DNA of 64,000 nt, from contig JAACJM010000082.1 of the NCBI GenBank assembly GCA_013368315.1, positions 62,001 through 126,000 on the forward strand, read 5' to 3'. The translations under genes and the position numbers were made by a program. Shown piece after piece: positions 22,101 to 33,657 of the stretch; within the stretch, counting starts at the first letter, position 1, and each line of letters opens with the position of its first letter. The notes under the pieces are model-generated. The model was not told the origin of the DNA. It saw nothing but the letters and a program-made list of their open reading frames with translations, and searched no databases. The DNA comes from Tetrapyrgos nigripes. Its lineage: Eukaryota; Basidiomycota; Agaricomycetes; Agaricales; Campanellaceae.

Positions 22101-23017
22101 GCTTTGGTAAAGGCGGCTCAGATACTCAGCTTGTTTCCTGGCGATTCTTCGTCAGGGTCGGTGGGGGTGTCTAGATATTCCATAATGAGTTCACTCCATT
22201 GCCCCGGGACATTCCATTGTCCAGTCGTATCTTCTGAGGTGAGCATTGCTCCTAAGTTGATCCGTTGTAGTCGGATCTTTCTAGGTCGCTGCGATCGACG
22301 TTGTCCCGCTATCTTGGGTTGCGGCATTGTTTTGTGAGGACCTACGATGTCTTTGAATGTTACGTGGTAGTCTCTGTGATGTGTTCTGGGGTCGACTATT
22401 TCAGGTCCTTTCACTTTTGGAGGGGGAATTTTCGACTTAGCTTTGGGTTGTACTGGGGTCCTTTTTTGTGTACAAGCACTAGGGCATCGCGTTAGGTCGA
22501 TCTCCGATGTTGTCCAGTCGATCTCCAGATTGTGGTGTCGTAACCAATCGGTACCTAAGATGATATCGTGATCCCCGATATCTGTGATGTAAAATTCGGC
22601 AGTTTCTTCATGGTGAGATTGGCGATTCTGGGTGTAGATTCGTAGTTTTTGAACGGTGTAGTGTTTTACCCATCCCATTACGTTTTCTGATCCGTTGACG
22701 TTTCAAACTGGAAATGGTTTCTCTAGGGGAATACGACTGAGATGATGTTTTTGGGCGAAGGCATCATTGATGATGATTCCTTCTGCTCCACTGTCTAGTA
22801 GAGCGGTTGCGTCGATTTTTCGTCCAGTTATTTTCCTGATCAGTTCGGTTTTAAGCTCTATTGATGGGGTCTGTTGATTTCGAGTGATTGCCGTGATTCT
22901 TAATTCAGATAGGGATTGTGGCTTACGAAAGGGTATAGGGCTTGTGTATTGCCTGTGTTTTACTGGTATGTATGTCCATGTCCCTCCTCCTGACGACGTA
23001 GCAGGGGAGGTATTCAA
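19103..23017 (-). pseudogene. E1 pol (protease-RT-RNase H-integrase-chromodomain), interrupted
   Basis: Read in one frame, -1 relative to gag, with in-frame stops at 22703-22705, 22118-22120, 21977-21979, 19991-19993 and 19577-19579. Domains in order are aspartic protease (LLDSGAEGIIIND), reverse transcriptase ([40 protein letters not shown] near 21465), RNase H ([30 protein letters not shown]), integrase (zinc region HHDSLAAGHPGRYKTYELV...CAKC; core TTDFITDLPECKGFN and HPQTDRELERYNQELEQFL) and a C-terminal chromodomain (EYDVEMILDSK, YLIKWLDYPDSENTWVP). The chromodomain places it among chromoviruses. Three of the stops sit where E2 keeps an arginine CGA codon or where CGA is expected. The natural end is TAA at 19103-19105. 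Confidence 0.9.
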
Positions 23018-24648
23018 AAATCCGCTTCTGTTACGAACTTCTTCAGTAGTCCTTCCTTCTCTTCTCCTGATAATGCTCCGATTCTGGTCGTGAGTTCTGA
23101 GATGTTGTCTGTCATAGTGTTGGCCCCGGGGTCCGAGGTTTCTGTGGCGATTGTGGTTTTCTTTATGGATGGTCTCCAGGTCGTATTGTTGGGGGTGGTC
23201 GAAGGCGTATTAGGAAACGTAGGGCAGTCGTTACCCATATGTCCCTGTCCTCGACACCTGAAGCATCGCCCTTCCTTCCTCATCTTTTCCCTTTCTTGGG
23301 GAGTCAGTTTCGGTGGATATTTAGTAATTGAAGATGCACCTGGGACGTTGTCTTGAAAAGCGTTTACTTCCATGCTTCTTGTTCGACCAATTCTTGTACT
23401 CTGTGACCCCCTTCCTGACTGTCCTTCCTCCCTTCGAGGTTTACTCCATGAGTTTTTTTCCTCCTGCCTTTCTAACCAAATCATGTGTTGTTTTACTGCT
23501 GCCTTCTGTAGTGCCGCGAGGTTTCTAGGCTGAGTGGGTAGGTAGGAGATCCGGTCTACCAGTCCTCGGGGGAGTCCCTTTCAATACCATTTCATTAACG
23601 CCTTGTCATTATAGCCAGTATCGTCAGCGTATTGTTTGAATTGGGAGTTGTACTTATCTATATCCGTCAGGGCTCCCTCCATTTTGATGTGCTCTATTTT
23701 GGTTTGGGCTAGGGTTTCTCGAGCTGCGGGTTTGAAATCTCACAGAAACTCTCGTTTTACTTCGTATAGAGTCCAGAGTTTTTTCGTTTTCGGTTTCGAA
23801 GCAGAGGAATCCTCGTCGGTACTCGTATATTCTTTGTCACTATCACTAAAATCGTCTTCTTCTTCGAAGACCTTCTTCATCATACTGCGCGCCCATCGTT
23901 TTGCTTCATCTCCTGAGAACAGTGTGAGGAAGAATGATATCTTCTCATCTTCGGTAGGATAGATTTGATCGTTGAGCCGGAGGTAGTTGTTAAATTCAGC
24001 CATCCAATCCTTTGTTTGGTTTCGGTCTCCTGTGAACTTTTCTGGCTTCACTCCTCGTTCCTTGTTAGTCATATTAGGAAAGACCGAGGACTGAGCGTCC
24101 TGAGCCTCGTCGTCAGGTGGTGCGGCGTCTCGGGGAGCTTGGGTTCCTCCCGCAGCAGTGGTGGCCAAGGCAGGGTTTTCAGACATTCTGAGAGCGGCGT
24201 GAATGGAGTGGAAGTCGATTGGGAGTGTGGGATTGATTGAGATGGGTTCTTGGGCCGCACTGGGAGTACTGTCTGTTGGGGATCTGTTGTGAGGGGAATG
24301 GGGTTCTGAGGAATGTTCGTGAGAAGGAGTTGGTGACGGGGTTGTGACAGGATTTGGGTTTTCTGTGGTTGGTTCTGATGGTAGTGATTCGAAGAGTGAG
24401 ACTGGTTCGATACCGACTGCCTGTTCTTCAATTGAAAGGGGTCGGTTGTTTATGGAAAGTCGATTGGGACACGGATGGGTTGTACAGAGCTCCCACCAGT
24501 TTTGGTGTGAGAAGTAACAATCTTGTTGTCTTTGGGGAACGTGTGCATGAGGTCGTCTGAGACAAACGATTACGGGGGAGGAAACACGGCTAGGATTTTG
24601 TGAGGCTGTGCGTGATCTAGTGGTTCTTGGAATTCCACTTTCGCTCAT
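23014..24648 (-). pseudogene. E1 gag, interrupted
   Basis: Structural polyprotein frame. It begins at the ATG of 24648, whose ATGA overlaps the stop of the leader ORF. Residues 44-60 hold C-x3-H-x6-C-x4-C-P (DCYFSH...WWELCTTHPCP). A Pro/Ser/Thr-rich stretch follows, then a second methionine (MSENPALATT, 24186) and the retrotransposon gag core (ERGVKPEKFTGDRNQTKDWM, LFSGDEAKRWA). Near the end is a CCHC knuckle, CFRCRGQGHMGNDC. In-frame TGA stops lie at 23740-23742 and 23581-23583; the second is CGA in E2. It ends GAT TTT TGA, where the pol frame opens at -1. Confidence 0.85.
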
Positions 24649-25181
24649 TCACTTGTTTCGGGATCCGGAAATAAAAGATCCCACTGTTCTCCTGAGACGT
24701 CTTCCCAAGAGGTCAGTGATCTATAATAGCTGATTATCCTAGGGATTCGGGTTTGAAGATATTCGTGGTATTCCTCTTGGCTGAACTCGAAGATGTCGCT
24801 ATCTTCGTAGTCGGCGTGACTGAACCAATATGGGAGGGTCGTCTCTCCTAGTTGAATGAGGTAACACGTATCTGCAATTGCAACGTAGCGTGGAGAGGTG
24901 TTTTCAGGTGATATCTTTATTCGGAGGTATTCGGAGATGGTCACTTCACCTGGGTTCCACGATCTCTTGTTGAGTATGATCCAGTAGTCGTCGAGTGCGA
25001 TAGCGTGCTCGTATACTGTTGTTTCGAGTTCTTCTCGGTAGTTTACGAAGTACTTTGATTTTTCGATAGAGAAGAGATAGCATGGTGGAGGTCAGGTCCG
25101 TAAGTTGTCAATAAGGGGTTCGAAGTTAAGAGCCAGTGTGTTTTATCGAGGGTCTGTTTGTGAGGTGGGTGTAAGAGAGTC
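24645..25181 (-). pseudogene. E1 leader ORF upstream of gag
   Basis: An open stretch between the 5' LTR and gag, with no ATG in its frame. It is conserved with E2 (27552-28100): EYLRIKISPENTSPRYV and LPYWFSHADYEDS are nearly identical in both. In E1 it is broken by TGA at 25092-25094, where E2 has CGA. It ends in TGA overlapping the gag ATG (ATGA). The product is not recognised. Confidence 0.6.
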
Positions 25182-25189
25182 TGTTCAAG

Positions 25190-25663
25190 TGTCAAGAACG
25201 TTGTCACTCAGCGAAACCACCCAAGTCACACAATGAACAAGATAGATTCGGCGAGTTACAATGAGACGATATAGAGAGAATGAGAAAGGCGAGAGAGGAG
25301 ATCGAGTAGCTGGCTATGCTCGACACTGCACTGTACTAGGAGCGGAGTGGAGACAAAGTGAACAGACTAAGGAACCTAGCTACGAGATCTACGATATATA
25401 TAGAGAAGAAGTGAATATGTGAGAATGTCCATGGAGCCTAGGGATCGGAGGAGATAAGAATGTGAGTCAAGTAAGAAATATGTACGTGAGAATGTCCATG
25501 GAGATAAAGGGAACGGAGAAGTGAGTCATAGATCCAAGAGACAATGATGAGAAGTAATCAGTATTTACGGGTTTATGGAAGGTGATAGAATGATGAACAG
25601 AAGTGAATAGACAGTAGAGGGGAATAGAGAGAAAATGAAGGAGACGGGAGGCGATTCATGACA
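25190..25663 (-). repeat. E1 5' LTR
   Basis: 474 bp, paired with 17918-18391. On the element strand it begins TGTCATGAATCGCC and ends CGTTCTTGACA, followed by CTTGAACAGACTC, which is identical after the E2 5' LTR and should include the primer-binding region. No match to a common tRNA 3' end is obvious, so the priming mode is open. Confidence 0.95.
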
Positions 25664-25935
25664 CACGCAGGTTGCATCCAGAGTGCACCCAGTTTGCATC
25701 CAGAGTGCATGCAAGTTCTGTCTGTGGTGCATGCAGGTTGCATCCAGAGTGCACCCAGTTTGCATGCATGCAAGTTGCATCTGGGGTGCATGCAGGTTGC
25801 ATCCAGAGTGTGTCCAGAGTGTGCACAAGTTGTGTCTGGGGTATGTGCAGGTTGTGTCCAGAGTGCACCCAATTTGTGCACAGAGTGCATCTAGAGGGTG
25901 TACAAGTTGCATCTGAGGTGTGTGCAGGTTGCATC
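25664..25935. repeat. Minisatellite A, right part
   Basis: About 270 bp of degenerate 22-24-bp units, with TGCAGGTTGCATCCAGAGTG recurring four or more times in full or varied form. It is continuous with 17818-17917 once E1 and one CACGC are removed. ORFs seen across it in several frames are repeat artefacts. Confidence 0.85.
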
Positions 25936-26920
25936 CCTGTATTACCCATGTAATCCAACTTGTCTTACAGCAGTCTTACAGCATTGCTCTGAAAAATTCT
26001 TCTCTCTGTAATACATCTGTAATACAAGGTGGATTACTTATTGAATGACTCGTTGTAAGGTCACTGTAATACCTCTGTATGGCAGATGATTTACAGGAAT
26101 TTGCCTCCAATGTCCTTTTTCCTACTACATCGCCAGTTTTCTCCAACTGCCAATTCATTTCAGAAGGCTTCCACCAGTGCTACTGATAGTTCTCATGGTG
26201 TCACCACTCATGCCACCACTTGGTCAAGAGCATTGATACCTCTTCTCAAGAGAACCTCAAACACTGGGTGCAAATTAGCATAAATCCTCTGCTTTATGGG
26301 AATATTATGAAGGATTTATTTTGAACCACTCAATCAGTAAGTCAGCAGGTCATACAGTAGTATTACTGAAATGAACTTTCAGTGTGACATCTTATCACAA
26401 TAAAACATACTGTAATACATTTTGGTGTGACTTAATAATACAAGATAGAATTACAGGAGACTTTCAGTGTGACACAAAGTCACAGTATGTTAAGCAGTAA
26501 TACTGCAAGGATATACAGAGGATTTACAATGACATGGAAATTGTAACATTCTGAAAAGCAACAGTGATTTGTAGTGTATTAACAATAGATTTACAGTATG
26601 ACTTTAAGGTCATGGTAATACACCAGTAATGTAACTTGTATTACTGGGGAATTACTGGAAAGCACACTGAAATTGAGTGCAAGTAATTCCTATAACAAGA
26701 GTATTATAGTGTGACAAGAAGGTCCCTGTAATACATAGTAGAAAAAGATTCAATAATTCTCCTGTAAATCAGGAAAATTTACAGGTGATTTAAAAAAGAA
26801 GGATGGCATGTTTGACACAGAGCAAAGAATAGTAGTTTGGATTTGGGATGTGAAAACAGACTGGAATCATTCAGTGAGGGGATAGGTTCAATAATTGCAA
26901 ATAAAGGGTCAGAAAAACAA
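25936..26920. other. Non-coding stretch rich in CTGTAATAC/TTACAG motifs
   Basis: The motif CTGTAATAC or its variants (CAGTAATAC, TTTACAGG, GTAATACAC) recurs more than ten times, in both orientations. Such clustering resembles sub-terminal transposase-binding repeats of non-autonomous DNA transposons, but I found no terminal inverted repeats. No protein-coding region is supported. Confidence 0.4.
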
Positions 26921-26924
26921 AAGT

Positions 26925-27074
26925 GCATTCCAGGACAATTCTATGTCCATGACAACTGTGGGAATGCACATTCAGGGTGCATGACACCTCCACAAAGTGT
27001 GGATTCCTTGTGTGTGAATGCATTCTAGGTGCATTCCAGGTGCAGGACAACTCTGTGCATTCCAGGTGCACAAC
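26925..27074. repeat. Minisatellite B, left part
   Basis: About two units of the roughly 63-bp repeat that contains GTGTGGATTCCTTGTG and GCATTCTAGGTGCATTCCAG. The array stops exactly at the E2 5' LTR and resumes at 34637. Confidence 0.8.
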
Positions 27075-27546
27075 TGTCATGAATCACCTCTCGCCTCCTT
27101 CATTTCTTCTTCATTTCCTTCTATTACCTATTCACTTCCGTTCTATCACTTTCCATAAACCCATAAACACTAATTACTTCTCATCATCGTCCATCCCAAT
27201 CTATGACTCACTTCTCCATCCCCTTTATCTCCATGGACATTCTCACACATATACTTCTTTACTTGACTCATATTCTTATCTCCTCCAATCCCTAGGCTCC
27301 ATGGACATTCTCACATATTCATTTCTCTCTTATATATATCGTAGATCTTGTAGCTAGATTCCTTAGTCTGTTCACTTCGTCTCCACTCCGCTCCTAGTAC
27401 AGTGCAGTGTCGAGCATAGTCAGCTACTCGTTCTTCTCTTGTCTTCATTATCTCTCTACATCTCTCTCATCCCTCATATCCTGTCAATCTATCTTGTTCA
27501 TTGTGTGACTTGGGTGGTTAATTGCTAAGTGAAAACGTTCTTGACA
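27075..27546 (+). repeat. E2 5' LTR
   Basis: 472 bp, TGTCATGAATCACC to CGTTCTTGACA, paired with 34165-34636. A TATA-like TCTTATATATATCG lies near 27329. Confidence 0.95.
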
Positions 27547-27551
27547 CTTGA

Positions 27552-28100
27552 ACAGACTCTCTTACACCCACCTCACAAACAGACCTTGCACAGAAATCCC
27601 TGACAAACACACTGGCCCTTAACTTCGAACCCTTCCTTGACAACCTACAAACCCGACCCCCACCGATATATCCCTTCCCCATCGAAGAATCAGAAGGCTT
27701 CATAAACTACCTAGAAGAACTCAAAACAACAGTACGCGAACATGCTATCGCACTAAACAACTACTGGATCATACTCAACAAAAGATTGTGGGTCTCAGGT
27801 GAAGTGACCGTCCTTGAATACCTCCGAATAAAGATATCACCTGAAAACACGTCTCCACGCTATGTTACAATTGCAGATACGTGTTACTTTGTCCAACTAG
27901 GAGATACAACTCTTCCATATTGGTTCAGTCACGCCGACTATGAAGATAGTGCCATCTCCGAATTCTGTCAAGAGGAATACCACGAATGTCTCCAAACTCG
28001 AGTTCCTAAAGTAAACGACTACTACAGGTCGCTAGCCTCTTGGGAAGACATCTCAGGTGAACAGTGGGATCACTTGTTTTCGGAATCCGAAAACGAGTGA
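27552..28100 (+). CDS. E2 leader ORF upstream of gag, no ATG
   Basis: An open frame of about 182 codons runs from just after the LTR to a TGA at 28098-28100. That stop is followed at once by an ATG (TGAATG) which opens the gag-side frame. No ATG occurs in the frame itself, so initiation must be non-AUG, spliced in from elsewhere, or lost. The sequence is conserved with E1 (YLRIKISPENTSPRYV, PYWFSHADYEDS, SGEQWD), which argues for translation at some time. The product is not recognised. It could also be an extension of Gag joined by splicing. Confidence 0.45.
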   Translation, partial: TDSLTPTSQTDLAQKSLTNTLALNFEPFLDNLQTRPPPIYPFPIEESEGFINYLEELKTTVREHAIALNNYWIILNKRLWVSGEVTVLEYLRIKISPENTSPRYVTIADTCYFVQLGDTTLPYWFSHADYEDSAISEFCQEEYHECLQTRVPKVNDYYRSLASWEDISGEQWDHLFSESENE

Positions 28101-29701
28101 ATGAGCGGAAGCGAAATCCCTAGAATCACTAGATCTCGTACAGCCTCACAAAATCCCAGTCACACTTCCTCTCCCTACATTGTTTGTCTCTGACGTCCTC
28201 ACGCACATTTTCCCCGAAACCAACAAGACTGCTACTTCTCGCACGAAAACCGGTGGGAATTTTGCGCAACCCATCCGTGTCCCAACTGACTCTCCATAAA
28301 TAATTGACCCCTCTCAATTGAAGAACAAACAGTCAGTATCGAACTAGTCCTACTCTTCCAATCACTTCCATTAGAACCTACCACAGAAAACCTGAATCCT
28401 GTCAGAACCCCATCATCAACTCCGTCTCACGAACCGAACCCAGACAACGAAACTTCTCCAGAACCCCAAGTTCCTCTCAACAGATCCCCAACGGACAGTA
28501 CTCCATCTCAGTCAATCCCTCACAACCAATCGACTTCCACTCCCTTCACACTGCCCTCGAAATGTCCAAAAATCCTGCCTCAGCCACAGCTGCTGCGGGA
28601 GGAACCGAAGTACCCCATGACACCGCACCATTTGACGATGACGCGCATTCTTCAGCCCTTCCTAACATGACGACCAAAGAACGAGGAGTAAAACCAGAGA
28701 AGTTCACAGGAGACAGAAACCAAACAAGGGATTGGATAGCCAAATTTAACAACTATCTCCGGCTCAATGACCAAGTCTATCCCACTGAAGACGAAAAGAT
28801 ATTGTTCTTCCTCACGCTATTCTCAGGAGAAGAAGCGAAACGATGGGCTCATAACATGATGGTAAAGGTTTTCGAGGAAGAAGATGATTTCAGTGATAGT
28901 GATGAAGAATATACAAGTACCGACAAAGACTCCTCTGCCTCGAAACCGAAAATGAAGGAAAAGTCCTGGACTCTACGTGAAGTGAAGCGAGAGTTCCTAC
29001 AAGACTTCAAACCCTCAGCTCGGGAAACCGAGGCCCAAACCAAAATAGAACATATTAGGATGGAAGGAACCCTGGCCGATATTGATAAGTACAACTCCCA
29101 ATTCAAACGATACGCTGACGATACTGGCTATAACGACAAGGCGTTAATGAAGTACTATCGAAAAGGACTTCCCCGAGGGTTAGTCGACTGGATCTCCTAC
29201 CTATCAACTCAACCCAAAAGTCTCGCGGCATTGCAAAAAGCTGCGGTCAAACAACACAGGAAGAGAAAACCTCATGGAGCAAGCCTAGAAGAGAGGAAGG
29301 ACAGCCAGGTAGGAGGTCACAGGGTACAGGAAGTGGTCGAACGAGAAGTATGGAAGTAAACACCTTCCAAGATAACGCTCCAGGTGCATCTTCAATCACT
29401 AAATATCCACCGAAACTGACCCCCCAAGAAAGGGATAAAATGAGGAAAGAAGGACGATGCTTCAGATGCCGGGGACAGGAACACATGGGAAATGATTGCC
29501 CTACATTCCCTAGTACGACTCCGACGACTCCCAACAACACGACCTGGAAACCTTCTGTAAAAAACCGCAGCTGTCATGGAAACCTCGAACCCCAACACGA
29601 CCACAGATAATATCTCGGAACTTACAACTAAAATCGGAGCACTATCGGGGAAAGAGAAGGAAGAACTACTAAAGAAGTTCGTAACAGAATCGGATTTTTG
29701 A
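28101..29701 (+). pseudogene. E2 gag, broken
   Basis: The 5' part repeats the Cys motif of E1 gag (CYFSH...WEFCATHPCP, 28230-28283) but is interrupted by TGA and shifts frame before 28562. The core gag region is open from 28562 (MSKNPASATAAAGG, ERGVKPEKFTGDRNQTRDW) to 29359. A frameshift then moves the CCHC knuckle (CFRCRGQEHMGNDC, near 29458) to another frame. It ends at the same GAT TTT TGA junction as E1 (29693-29701). Confidence 0.85.
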
Positions 29702-32700
29702 ATACCTCCCTGCCACGTTGTCGGGAGGAGGAACATGGACATATATACCAGTAAAACACAGGCAATACACGAGCCTTACACCCTTTCATAAGCCACGATC
29801 CCCATCTGAATTAAGAATCACGGCAATCACTTGAAACTAACAGACCCCTTCAATAGAGCTTAAAACTGAATTGATCGGGAAAATAACTGGACGAAAAATC
29901 GACGCAACCACTTTGCTAGACAGTGGAGCGGAAGGAATCATCATCAACGACGCCTTCACCCAAAAACATCACCTCAACCGTACTCCCCTAGAAAAACCAT
30001 TTCCAGTTCGAAATGTCGACGGATCAGAAAACGTGATGGGATGGGTAAAACACTACACCATTCAAAAACTACGAATCTACAACCAAGACCATCAATCCCA
30101 CCACGAGGAAACCGCCGAGTTTTACATGATATCATCTTGGGAACCAACTGGTTACGACATCATAATCTGGAAATCGATTGGGCAACATCAGAAATCAACC
30201 TAACATGGTGCCCCGATGCTTGTACACTGGATAAAGTTCCAGTACGAACCAAAGCTAAGTCGAAAACCTATCCTACGAAAACGAAACAACCTGAAGTAGT
30301 CAATCCTAGAACACACCATTGAGATTATCAAGTGACATTCAAAGACATCATAGGACCTTATAAAACTACACCACAGTCAAAGATAGCTGGACAACGTCGA
30401 TCACAACGATCTAGAAATATACAACTACAACGAATCGACTTAGGAGTGATGCTCACCTCAGAGGATACAACCGGACAATGGGATGTTCCAGGACAATGGA
30501 GTGAACTCGTTATGGAATACCTGGATACCCTGAGCGACCCCGACGAAGATCTATCAGGAACCAAGCTGAGTATCCAAGCTGCCTTCTCCAAAGCATGTCA
30601 AAATACTGAAAACAAATCCATGAACTCGCTGACCCCATTAAAAGGACAAATACCCAAACATTATCACGAATATTTATCGGTATTCAACAAAAAGACTTCA
30701 GAACGATTACCCCAACGAAGTGACTGGGACCACGCAATCGAGTTACAAGATGGTTTCCAACCACGCACATGTAAAACATATCCTCTTTCCCCAAACGAAC
30801 AATCCGAACTCGACTCCTTCCTGAATGAGAATCTCGAAAAAGGATATATTAAACCATCAAAATCTCCAATGGCAAGTCCCTTCTTCTTTGTTAAGAAAAA
30901 GAACGGAAAGCTACGTCCGGTACAGGATTACAGGGCACTCAATAAGGGTACCATGAAAAACGCATATCCACTACCCCTCATCCCAGAACTAATCGACAAA
31001 CTCAAGAACGCATACATATTCAGTAAAATCGATCTACGGTGGGGATACAATAACATCCGTATCAAAGAGGGGGACGAGTGGAAAGCCACCTTCAAAACCA
31101 ACCAAGGGCTATTCGAACCAACCGTCATGTTCTTTGGATTAATGAACTCACCAGCAACCTTCCAAGCGATGATGAACACTATTTTCAAGGATCTAATTGA
31201 CCAAAGGAAGATCGTCGTTTATATGGATGACATTTTAATATTCACCCATGACCTAGGAGAACATCGAGAACGAGTCCAAACAGTCCTACACAGGACAACG
31301 ACCTATACACCAAACCCGAAAAATGTGTATTCGAAGCAGACAAGGTCGACTTTTTGAGACTGATTGTCTCTCATGACACTTTGGCAATGGACCCAGCCAA
31401 GGTAGCGGGAGTACTTGAATGGCCAACGCCCAAAACAGTAAAGGAAATACAGGCCTTCTTGGGATTCAGAAATTTCTATAAACGTTTCATCAAAGACTTT
31501 TCAAAAATCGCACGACCCCTCTTCGACCTAACAAGGAAAGACAACCGCTGGAACTGGGGAACAGAGGCCGAAAAAGCCTTCCAATCCCTCAAAACGGCTT
31601 TCACATCCAAACCCGTTCTACTGATGCCGGACCACACAAAGCCATATCGGGTAGAAGTAGACGCTTCAGAAGACGATCGATGGCACCCAGTCGCATACAT
31701 TTCCAAATCCCTCTCCGAGACCAAATGAAACTACGACATCCATGACAAAGAACTGCTGGCGATTATACAAGCTCTAGAGGCATGGAGGCACTATTTAGAG
31801 GGAGCTCCCCATCCCATCGAAATCTTCACCGACCATAGGAACTTGGAATATTTCCAGACTGCCCAAAAGCTCAGCCGACGACAAGCACGATGGGCATTAT
31901 TCCTCACATGATTTGAGTTCTCTCTCCTACATAAACCAGGAAGTCTCAACCAAGCTGACCCGCTGTCTAGACGACCAGATCACAAAATTGGAACAGAGAA
32001 CGACAACACCGACAGGATCCTCCGAATCCAAGCAACTAGACAAGGGACAGTAACCACTATAGGAGACATAGAACTACAACGGAGAATCAAGGAATGCCCG
32101 AAAAAGGACTTAGAGGTAGTAAGTGCGTTAGATGTCATTCTACGGTAAAGAATCTACAGGAATGGAACTACGAAGATGGAATCATCTTATTCCGAGGCAA
32201 AATCTATGTACCAGCAGACAACGATCTCTGACAGGAGGTTGTAAAACTACACCACGACTCCTTGGCAGCAGGACACCCCGGACGATACAAAACTTACGAA
32301 CTGGTCAGTAGGGAGTTCTGGTGGCTGGGAATGTCAGTTTTTGTCAGAGACTACGTAACCGGCTGCGCCAAATGTCAAGCGACGAAAACCAACAATCATC
32401 CTACTCGGATCCCCTTAATTCCCACTGAAATCCCAGAACGTCCCTTTGGGACTATTACCACTGACTTCATCACTGATCTCCCCAAATGTAAAGGGTTCAA
32501 CGCAATCCACGTCACAGTTGACAAGTCAACGAAAACGGTCATTATATCACCGTGTACAAAAACAATTGACAGTGACGGCACAGTCAATCTTCTATTAGAC
32601 AACACTTGGTGACGTTACGGACTATGGGACAAAATGATATCGGACCGAGGACCGCAGTTCGTTAGCAAGGTCATGGCCGCGGTCCACGAGAAGTTAGGCA

Positions 32701-33571
32701 TAACTTCAGCCCTCAGTACCGCCTACCACCCACAGACTGACGGAGAGTCGGAGCGATACAACCAAGAACTAGAACAGTTCCTACGCATCTTCTGTAACTA
32801 CCAACAAGAAGACTGGGTAGACTATCTACCTTATGCCGAGTTTAGTCATAATACTAGAATCCATTCAGCAACAGGAAAATCCCCATTCGAACTCCTACAC
32901 AGATACCAACCACGTTTCTTCCCATCATTCAATCCAACCTCTAATCTACCAACGGTAGAGAAACGACTCGAAAACCTCGCCCAACTCAGGGATGAACTCA
33001 AAGCAAGCCTGACGTCAGCAGCCGAAACAATGAAGACACACAGCATGGAAACCCTTCCATATCCTGGACAGGGTACAAGGTCGGGGATAAAGTACTACTT
33101 GACGGGAAAAACCTAATGACAACAAGACCCAAAGCTAAGTTGTCCGATTGTCGTCATGGCCCATTCGAAATCATTGAAGTAATTAGCCAGGTCAATTACA
33201 AGCTGAAATTACCAACGACCTGGCGTATACACCCTGTGTTCCACACATCCCTACTAACGCCATACGTTGAAACGGACGCTCACGGACCAAACTACCCTGA
33301 ACCCCCCACGGAGCTACTAGATGTGGACGAAGAATATGATGTCAAAATGATACTAGACTCGAAACTGACCAGAAACAGGAAAGGGACTCAGTACCTCATC
33401 AAATGGTTGGATTACCCCGACTCAGAGAATACTTGGATACCTACGTCAAACCTGACCAAGGTAAAAGACATGATCGAAGAATTTCATCAGAAACATCCCC
33501 GGCGTCTACTGTCACAACCTAACAGACGGCGATTTGGCTGCCTTCCACTACCACAAACAAGAACTCGTTAA
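29698..33571 (+). pseudogene. E2 pol, broken
   Basis: It opens in the -1 frame at the gag stop. Domains match E1: protease (LLDSGAEGIIIND), reverse transcriptase ([23 protein letters not shown] near 31219), RNase H, integrase (HHDSLAAGHPGRYKTYELV, HPQTDGESERYNQELEQF) and chromodomain (YLIKWLDYPDSENTW). Breaks include a 1-bp deletion near 29709, TGA at 29832-29834, a 7-bp deletion near 31285 that shifts RT, and TGA at 31726, 31909, 32229 and 32610. At 29832, 31909 and 32229 E1 keeps CGA. A short deletion removes the normal pol stop, so the frame runs on to 33571. Confidence 0.88.
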
Positions 33572-33657
33572 AAGGCAGACACATTGAAACCAAAACGACA
33601 GAACAGAGTTCAACCACATCCTACCAAACCTCCCCACCCACACACCACACCTCTACC

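Larger units (their letters stand above)
17918..25663 (-). mobile_element. E1: full-length Ty3/Gypsy chromodomain retrotransposon
   Basis: A 7746-bp element on the minus strand with two 474-bp LTRs, TGTCA...TGACA ends and an exact 5-bp target duplication CACGC (17913-17917 and 25664-25668). In element order it carries the 5' LTR, a leader ORF, gag with a CCHC knuckle, pol (protease, reverse transcriptase, RNase H, integrase, chromodomain), an intact third ORF, a polypurine tract and the 3' LTR. Gag and pol hold several in-frame stops, so this copy is not autonomous. The two LTRs differ at nine sites by my reading. It is the same family as E2 and is inserted inside minisatellite A. Confidence 0.95.

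Noticed and set aside
25565..25958. ORFs with repeated Cys/His text on both strands
   Set aside because: Products of minisatellite A periodicity and the LTR end, in every frame; not genes.
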